In this document: positions 60,353 to 64,000 of the stretch, piece after piece | Layout: every line of letters starts with the position of its first letter | Position numbering within the stretch: position 1 is the stretch's first letter | Assembly: GCA_963840445.1 (NCBI GenBank) | Contig: CAWIZC010000024.1 | Span: 310,001 to 374,000 of the forward strand | Length of the DNA stretch: 64,000 bases | Reading direction: 5' to 3' | Source: AWTP1-13 sp963840445 | GTDB lineage: Bacteria; Pseudomonadota; Alphaproteobacteria; Rhizobiales; Hyphomicrobiaceae | Translations under genes and position numbers: made by a program | Notes under the pieces: generated by a model | The model's input: the letters and a program-made list of their open reading frames with translations, nothing else | Databases searched by the model: none | What the model was told of the DNA's origin: nothing

Positions 60353-60535
60353 ATGTCCTTGCTCAACGACCCTTCGCACTGGCGCATGCGGGCTTCAGAT
60401 CTCCGGCGGCTCGCCGATGCAGCGTTGGACCTCGTCTACCGAGAGAAGCTGCAGAAGATCGCTGCTTCTTATGACCTGTTGGCCGTTCGCGCGCTGGCGC
60501 GTCTTGACACAGTTCCGGACATGACCCGGCGCTAG
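60353..60535 (+). CDS. Small helical protein of a rhizobial-type family
   Basis: 60 residues from ATG 60353: SLLNDPSHWRMRASDLRRLADA, then REKLQKIAASYDLLAVRALAR. The pattern DP.HWR.RA...R..A......KL.KIA.SYD.LA.RA recurs in many short Hyphomicrobiales proteins of unknown function. Predicted helical hairpin. Only the pattern is used for the call. Confidence 0.6.
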   Translation: MSLLNDPSHWRMRASDLRRLADAALDLVYREKLQKIAASYDLLAVRALARLDTVPDMTRR

Positions 60536-60982
60536 CACTGTCTGATAGACGAGGTGCACTAGCGCCGCTCATCCACACACCAATGGCCCGACCTTCTGGG
60601 GACCGGACCATTGGCATCCGTGGGCTTACAGAACGCAAACGCTACGCTCCCGCGTGGGTGTACGGGCGCACACTTGCCCGATGAGCCTTGAGACTCGGGA
60701 AGTACCTGACTGTGGATAACCTTGACCCCTCGACCGGGGCTGTTTGCGCACCGCGCGGGTGACGTCTGGGGGCTCCAAAATAGACAGTGGCCAATGCGGG
60801 GATTGAGGGCGCACGGTACATACGCAACACCATGACCGCCCCAGCTACGCGCTCATGGCCTTCTGCCAGTCGATCATTGCGCTTGTTGCGCCTTGAGGAT
60901 TGATCGACGGCCCGGGGCACTGCGGCCCGCATCAAAGAGACCTGCCCCTGGCATTTGCACTTAGCCGCGCACAGGTGCCGTT
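60536..60982. other. 447-bp region with one palindromic repeat, no gene
   Basis: Holds the repeat copy 60580-60614; otherwise no supported coding frame or RNA. The promoter of the response regulator gene at 60983 should lie at the right end. Confidence 0.4.
60580..60614. repeat. Short palindromic repeat, copy 2
   Basis: CCAATGG ... CCATTGG arms with CCG/CGG inside and GGGGACCGG in the centre; matches 59631-59664. Confidence 0.65.
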
Positions 60983-61357
60983 ATGAACCACCCCGGACTA
61001 TGGGGTCGCTCGATCCTCGTTGTCGAAGACGAACTTTTGATCGCCTTGGATATTGCTGGAGCCTTGGAGAAGGCAGGGGCTCGCGCCACAATGACAACGA
61101 CTGTGCGCCATGCGCTCATTCTGATTGAGCATGACGGCTTGTCGGGAGCGATCATGGATCACGCGCTCAGCGACGGAGACAGCACCAATCTTTGTGCGCG
61201 GCTGAAAGCGCGCGGCATTCCCTATATCAGCTACAGCGGCTACTCAGCGGTTGCCGGTGCCTATCCGGAAACACCGCATATAACGAAGCCTGTCCCCATG
61301 GACTTTCTCATCAGCGCACTGGAGGAGTTGCTTCCAAGCACGCCGAGGATTTCGTAG
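60983..61357 (+). CDS. Single-domain response regulator
   Basis: 124 residues: only a receiver domain. Acidic pocket in LVVEDELL, phospho-acceptor Asp in AIMDHALSDGDS, switch Thr/Ser in YISYSGY and Lys in HITKPVP. No output domain, so it probably works through a partner such as a histidine kinase or phosphotransferase. No kinase gene is adjacent. Family members are common in Hyphomicrobiales (for example general stress signalling), but no specific role is assigned. Confidence 0.85.
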   Translation: MNHPGLWGRSILVVEDELLIALDIAGALEKAGARATMTTTVRHALILIEHDGLSGAIMDHALSDGDSTNLCARLKARGIPYISYSGYSAVAGAYPETPHITKPVPMDFLISALEELLPSTPRIS

Positions 61358-61407
61358 CGCCACCCTATCGCATCTTGCTGCTAACCCCTATTTGCTTGGC
61401 GCAAAGC

Positions 61408-61650
61408 ATGGGGCTGCCCATGAAGGAAGCGCGTGGAGTTTACCAGGTGCGGCTAGGAAGCGACGCCCGCGTAACGGACGGCGGAACCAAGATGGACGTG
61501 CCAGAGTTGGTCTACCGTGCGCGAGGCTACCAGCCAGATTTCGACTCCTCGCAACTGAATGCGCTGTCATCCGAAGTGGCTGGCCGCGCGGATGAGCCGT
61601 CTTGGCGCGGTGATGGCGGAGGCCATTGTTCATCACTATGGGCGCGATGA
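61408..61650 (+). CDS. Hypothetical short protein, uncertain
   Basis: Up to 80 residues; includes DVPELVYRARGYQPDFDSSQL, similar to the short YRA.GY.P.FD pattern of some Hyphomicrobiales proteins. ATG 61492 would give only that part. Its end overlaps the DUF763 remnant in another frame. Low support. Confidence 0.25.
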   Translation: MGLPMKEARGVYQVRLGSDARVTDGGTKMDVPELVYRARGYQPDFDSSQLNALSSEVAGRADEPSWRGDGGGHCSSLWAR

Positions 61651-62162
61651 ATTTTTCCGACGCCTTGCCAGCCCGTTCTGGTTCCAATCCTTCGGCGCCG
61701 TCATGGGGATGGACTGGCACTCGTCGGGCATCACCACGAGTGTCGTCCGTGCCCTCAAGCGCGGGCTTGGTCCTTTGGAGAAGGAGCTCGGCGTTCACGT
61801 CTGCGGCGGACGCGGCAAGCACTCGCGAAGCACGCCGCAGGAGTTGGTGAGCATTGGGGCGCGGGTCGGGGTTCGAAGGCGCGGCGCTGGCGAGAGCCAG
61901 TCGCCTGGTGGCCAAGGTGGACAGCGCGGCGGTACCGGACGGCTTTGAACTCTACCTGCACGGCTTCATCGCGACCGATGACGGGCGGTGGGTCGTCGTC
62001 CAGCAGGGTATGAACGGCGAGCGCAAGCAGGCGCGACGGTACCATTGGCTGTCGGAAGGCTTGGACATCCCCTCGGCCCTCCCCTCACAGGCCGGGCGTT
62101 TTCTTTTGCCCAATCTAGCCGGCCGCAGCACCTCAGCGCTGGGTTGGAAGGCGGCTTCCTAG
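61559..62162 (+). pseudogene. DUF763 protein gene, frameshifted and truncated
   Basis: The first frame gives WLAARMSRLGAVMAEAIVHHYGRDEF, FWFQSFGAVMGMDWHSSGITTS and HVCGGRGKHSRSTPQEL, the unmistakable DUF763 core. At about 61860-61872 (GCGGGTCGGGGTTCGAAG) the reading passes to another frame: GFEGAALARASRLVAKVDSA, LYLHGFIATDDGRWVVVQQGMNGERKQARRYHWLSEGL. After that the similarity stops; DUF763 proteins normally run on for more than 150 further residues, and the N-terminus is also replaced. So the gene is broken at both ends and in the middle. Function of DUF763 is unknown. Confidence 0.8.
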
Positions 62163-62280
62163 CCGGCAAATCGCCTTGGCCAGCGCGCGGGCGTGGCGGC
62201 AGCTCAACTGAGAAGACGAACGGTCAAGATGGCTCGGGAGCTAGAGCCGATACGAACGCGGTCAGATCGCAGCGACGAAA

Positions 62281-62446
62281 ATGACGTTGGTCGTCGTGTG
62301 CCAAGTTTGCCGGCATCAAGGAGCAATCTGCGTGCCGCCACTGATTGAACGCTATGGCAGGGATGCGCCGTGGATCGAACAGCGGCCGCCTTCGGTGCAG
62401 CATTTGCGGTTACTGCGACGCCAACATTCATGAGCGTGCGCGGTGA
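62281..62446 (+). pseudogene. Short zinc-finger-like protein gene, frameshifted
   Basis: ATG 62281 opens MTLVVVCQVCRHQGAICVPP (CxxC) and LIERYGRDAPW. The second CxxC pair is in the +1 frame: CSICGYCDANIHERAR to TGA 62446. Together they make one 50-55-residue four-cysteine protein of a type common in Hyphomicrobiales. The frames meet near 62390 (CTTCGGTGCAGC). Confidence 0.45.
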
Positions 62447-62639
62447 ACGCGACGGAGATCATTGGGCCTCCTCTGTACTGGCAAAAGAGGCTGCGCGTGC
62501 ATGGATTCACGGTCAATACAATGTGGACACGAAGTAGGCTGCGAATTTGCAGTGGTCTGCTGCAGTACGATCATCGCCGAACTCCTGGACGTGCCGAGTT
62601 ATAACTGGTCAAGGCAGCCAGTTTGCAGGGGGACTTCGT

Positions 62640-62813
62640 GTGGCACAAGAATTCGAGACGACGACGGCCGGCGAGGAAGCGAAGCTCGAACCTGACGAAC
62701 AGCGCGCGCTCCGCCTGATCCTCTATGACGCGCTGGCCAGCGAGGCCATGAGCCAGCGAATGGGGCGTCCGAGCAGGCCATGGGGACGAGCGAGTTGCGG
62801 CGCTATGAAGTGA
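62640..62813 (+). CDS. Hypothetical short protein, uncertain
   Basis: 57 residues from GTG 62640 with CAGGGGG seven bases upstream. Acidic helical start (EEAKLEPDEQRALRLILYDALAS) and a basic end. No family recognised; the C-terminus may be out of frame. Confidence 0.3.
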   Translation: MAQEFETTTAGEEAKLEPDEQRALRLILYDALASEAMSQRMGRPSRPWGRASCGAMK

Positions 62814-62887
62814 GGGGTCATTGCCGAATTCCTCTGCGGAGAGAGCGACACCAAGAGCGATGACAAGTGCGCCCGCGTGACGTGACG

Positions 62888-63376
62888 CTACGGCGATCCG
62901 GTTAGCGGCAGATAGCGCGCCACTGCGGCCTTGTACCGACGGTATTCATCGCCGAACTTTTGCTCAAGATAGCGCTCCTCGCGCAGGACTACGCCCACAT
63001 GCATGGTGACGAGAAGGGGAACGAGCCCGACAAAGCCCCACCAGGTATCGATCGCCAAGGTGAGGCCGACATACAGGAGCGTCAGTGCGAGATAAAGCGG
63101 ATTTCGGGTTATCCGAAACGGTCCCGACGTGACGATCGCCGTGCTGGGGAGTGTTGGGTCCACATTCGTGCCCGCGGCAAGCATCGCTCGCCGTCCCCAC
63201 ATGGCGATGGCAATGCCGAACGCTGCTAGGGCCGAGCCGACCCAGATGACAATGCCGTCGTTCAAGATCGGCATCGGCCAGAACCAATGGAGGGCAAGAG
63301 CCATCAATAGTGCCGCGAGGTAGAGCAAAGGTGGCCGCGTAATGACACGGGCACTGTCCACTGATGATGTCGTCAT
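62888..63376 (-). CDS. Isoprenylcysteine carboxyl methyltransferase-family membrane protein
   Basis: 162 residues from ATG 63376 (AAGGAGT upstream). Four to five membrane segments. The family signature is GPFRITRNPLYLALTLLYVGL (RNPxYxG-type SAM/substrate loop) and the end LREERYLEQKFGDEYRRYKAAVARYLP. PF04140/PF04191-type proteins methylate lipids or isoprenyl cysteine; bacterial substrates are unknown. The frame upstream of the ATG stays open to 63547 (see the next entry). Confidence 0.85.
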   Translation of the reverse strand: MTTSSVDSARVITRPPLLYLAALLMALALHWFWPMPILNDGIVIWVGSALAAFGIAIAMWGRRAMLAAGTNVDPTLPSTAIVTSGPFRITRNPLYLALTLLYVGLTLAIDTWWGFVGLVPLLVTMHVGVVLREERYLEQKFGDEYRRYKAAVARYLPLTGSP

Positions 63377-63547
63377 GCTTACTCCTTGGTTGATCGCCTG
63401 GCGAAGGCGCCAATCCCAATATGCTTCCCACATGTGTCTAACCACGCGGGCGGCTTCCGTCCTCCAACCGTCTGGCGGTGCGGCCGAACCTTCAGTCAAT
63501 GCCCGCGGGGATTTGTCTTTGCTTGCGCTCATGAACGGTTCTGACAC
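63377..63547 (-). other. In-frame upstream extension resembling a truncated DUF1127-type protein
   Basis: The 57 codons before the methyltransferase ATG are open and in frame: SPRALTEGSAAPPDGW, then VVRHMWEAYWDWRLRQA, the start of the Arg/Trp-rich region of DUF1127/YjiS-like proteins. The usual continuation (LLRSLDDRTLKDIG-like) is missing and replaced by NQGVS before the methyltransferase start. Either a gene remnant or an N-terminal extension. Confidence 0.3.
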
Positions 63548-63629
63548 TTTACAGCGCTCACTAACGGTAAGGTGCCACTCAGCCTGTTAGACTTCGCGCT
63601 CGATTGCTCAGGCGCACTAGCGATCGAGA

Positions 63630-64000
63630 TCACGTCTCGAATGCCACCAACGATTGAGGCGTTGGGGGCAATGCACTCACTGTTACTCGCTTGAAACCAG
63701 CTGCTCGCCCCATCTCCGTCAGTTCAGACAGGGTGAAAGCATTTCCGCTCGGCGTCGATCCAAGCATCGTGAACGCGAATGCTGCGGGCATGGGCGGGGA
63801 TACGCGGTCCTCGTTCGGTACGAACTCGACCGCCAAAGTTTTGCCCTGCGGTGTAAGGCTCCGCCGCACCTTTTGCAGAAGAGCCACGCACGTGTCGGGG
63901 TTGAAATGATGCAGAAAATTGGTCAGCAGGACGAGATCGTAGCCCGTACCCCAATCAATCTCGAACGCGCTTCCCGCCATTGTGCGATACCGGTTGGTGA
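63630..64000 (-). CDS. SAM-dependent methyltransferase, C-terminal part (5' end outside window)
   Basis: The frame is open through base 64000; ATG 63980 is probably internal, since upstream codons continue plausibly (NRYRTMAGSAFEIDWG). The Rossmann methyltransferase core is seen as YDLVLLTNFLHHFNPDTCVALLQKVRRSL, and the C-terminus FTLSELTEMGRAAGFKRVTVSAL is typical of class I O-methyltransferase family 2-like enzymes. Substrate unknown. Confidence 0.8.
   Translation of the reverse strand, partial: TNRYRTMAGSAFEIDWGTGYDLVLLTNFLHHFNPDTCVALLQKVRRSLTPQGKTLAVEFVPNEDRVSPPMPAAFAFTMLGSTPSGNAFTLSELTEMGRAAGFKRVTVSALPPTPQSLVAFET

Overview
The window is GC-rich chromosomal DNA from an alphaproteobacterium, most likely of the order Hyphomicrobiales or a close relative. 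The main evidence is the gene order rnd - lptC/lptA - lptB - rpoN - ptsN (43.5-49.7 kb), a TadD-like TPR lipoprotein, an H-NS/HvrA-type protein, a double-zinc-ribbon cyclase/AAA/TPR protein, DUF763 and Ku. Genus cannot be assigned from the sequence alone.

Layout. 0-5 kb: end of an acyl-CoA dehydrogenase gene with its partner phosphotransferase, a Tat-exported beta-carbonic anhydrase, an AEC transporter, an EVE-domain protein and small envelope proteins. 5-7 kb: a PcfJ-like/leucine-rich-repeat protein. 7-15.6 kb (minus strand): a long co-directional run of sulfite-oxidase-like enzyme, four-subunit succinate dehydrogenase/fumarate reductase, class I fumarase/tartrate dehydratase alpha and beta subunits, zinc alcohol dehydrogenase and KptA. 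It is broken only by a dead GIY-YIG nuclease gene and palindromic repeats. 15.7-21.6 kb: housekeeping genes prmB, an H-NS-like gene, polA, trmO and tRNA-Arg(CCG). 21.8-28.8 kb: a 1108-residue cyclase/ATPase convergent with a four-gene cassette (subtilase, ATP-grasp enzyme, two small unknown proteins). 29-38.6 kb: haloalkane dehalogenase with its TetR regulator, small membrane proteins, NlpC/P60, M17 aminopeptidase, GST, TPR lipoprotein, YggT-like proteins and an NDUFA9-like protein. 38.75-42.3 kb: a probable decayed island beginning at a tRNA-Leu(CAG) whose 3' end is damaged. It holds a split polymerase-like gene, a PilZ gene and direct repeats. 42.4-49.7 kb: a flippase-like membrane protein, RNase D, a fused LptC-LptA, LptB, frameshifted RpoN and PtsN. 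49.8-52.5 kb: debris, namely a phosphonate-type hexapeptide transferase, a 3' fragment of phnE, a dead IS1595-type transposase and a gene fragment with no start. 52.7-55 kb: Ku and small proteins. 55-58.8 kb: a TRAP-type solute-binding protein translationally coupled to a PAS-GGDEF-EAL protein. 58.8-64 kb: low gene density with small orphan proteins, a response regulator, broken DUF763 and zinc-finger genes, a methyltransferase of the isoprenylcysteine type and the end of another methyltransferase.

The most distinctive points are these. (1) A 167-bp two-hairpin element fills the whole space between two co-directional genes at two unrelated loci (13178-13344 and 46171-46337), each time supplying the upstream stop codon and ending next to the downstream ATG. 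(2) RpoN is shifted out of frame just before the RpoN box, and no hpf is seen between rpoN and ptsN. (3) LptC and LptA are one polypeptide. (4) The subtilase/ATP-grasp/small-protein cassette is uncharacterised. (5) A solute-binding protein is paired with a c-di-GMP enzyme and no transporter genes. (6) The minus-strand oxidoreductase cluster has a flavoprotein without the usual FAD-linking histidine. Several genes carry single-base frameshifts, two of them in G-runs, so assembly error must be excluded before decay is accepted.
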